Source: Chlorobiaceae bacterium
Lineage (GTDB): Bacteria > Bacteroidota > Chlorobiia > Chlorobiales > Chlorobiaceae
Assembly: GCA_012972825.1 (NCBI GenBank)
Contig: JABDHL010000001.1
Coordinates: 1-64,000 of the forward strand
Direction: 5' to 3'
Length of the DNA: 64,000 nucleotides
The notes under the pieces are model-generated. The model had not been told where the DNA came from. It saw only the letters and a list, made by a program, of their open reading frames with translations, and searched no databases. Positions 63,797-64,000 of the stretch are shown here, piece by piece; the first letter of the stretch is position 1, and each line of letters starts with the position of its first letter. Made by a program: the position numbers and the translations under genes.

Positions 63797-64000
63797 ATGG
63801 ATTTAGTGATTTATGGAGCTGGTGGTTTTGGTAAAGAAATTGCCTGTCTGATTCGTGCGATCAATAAAGACTCTAATCATTGGAACCTTATAGGCTTTAT
63901 TGATGATGGTATTCAGCCTGGTGAAAAAAATAGGTATGGCACTGTTTTAGGTGGTTTATCTTTTTTAAATGAATATTCCCAAAAACTTGCTGTTGTTTTT
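63797..64000 (+). CDS. NeuD/PglD-family acetyltransferase, N-terminal part (runs off the window)
   Basis: The first 68 codons read LVIYGAGGFGKEIACLIRAI and LIGFIDDGIQPGEKNRYGTV, the Rossmann-like nucleotide-sugar-binding part of NeuD/PglD/LegH proteins. The catalytic left-handed helix lies beyond the edge. This type of enzyme acetylates a 4-amino group of a UDP-sugar or O-acetylates sialic acids. It may supply the LegH step or the PglD step. Confidence 0.8.
   Translation, partial: MDLVIYGAGGFGKEIACLIRAINKDSNHWNLIGFIDDGIQPGEKNRYGTVLGGLSFLNEYSQKLAVVF

Overview
The window looks like a chromosomal segment from a Gram-negative bacterium. A green sulfur bacterium (Chlorobiaceae) is my best guess, from overall gene style only; no phylogenetic marker gene is present, so treat the taxon as tentative. 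Positions 1-8.7 kb are ordinary, moderately GC-rich chromosome. They hold the end of phoU, a PhoU-like protein, an RND efflux pair, a DoxX-like protein overlapping a haem-copper-oxidase-like membrane protein, a LuxR-type regulator, a decayed AbiEi antitoxin gene and a metallophosphatase.

From 8.9 kb to the right edge the window is one very large surface-polysaccharide locus. It opens with an export and assembly block: an outer-membrane protein, a Pro-Thr-repeat protein, an SLBB export protein, a Wzc-type tyrosine kinase and a WbpM-type dehydratase. It continues with UDP-sugar acid genes (UDP-sugar dehydrogenase, WbpB-like, WbpD-like). Next come an accessory patch (HicAB toxin-antitoxin, Rpn nuclease, a possible transposase remnant) and an ABC flippase. 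A block of methyltransferases and glycosyltransferases follows, then a decayed patch with an IS1380-like element and a truncated duplicate of the flippase gene. A legionaminic-acid-type block follows at 33-41 kb: LegB, a dead LegC, a methyltransferase, a FemAB-like acyltransferase, LegI, LegG, PtmE and LegF. After it comes a strongly AT-rich block with an L-QuiNAc/L-FucNAc-type nucleotide-sugar set, glycosyltransferases and a Wzy-like polymerase. The window ends with two deacetylase-like paralogues, a DUF362 protein, the nickel-pincer cofactor genes larC, larE and larB, an ATP-grasp protein, more glycosyltransferases, a PglC-type initiating transferase and the start of a PglD/NeuD-type acetyltransferase.

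Three things stand out. First, arrays of a degenerate heptanucleotide (AGTTGGC / GCCAACT) recur between modules. Two of them form long inverted structures with a conserved hairpin core that bracket a four-helix-bundle (23S rRNA IVS-type) gene, which looks like an undescribed small mobile unit or recombination cassette. Second, a nickel-pincer cofactor pathway without LarA sits inside the polysaccharide locus beside a DUF362 protein, an ATP-grasp enzyme and two deacetylase-like proteins, which suggests an uncharacterised polymer modification. Third, there are several signs of switching or decay: an 11-G tract that splits a methyltransferase, a repeat inserted in frame in a sugar dehydrogenase, a 15-bp repeat encoding the tyrosine tail of the kinase, and at least six disrupted genes between 24 and 36 kb.
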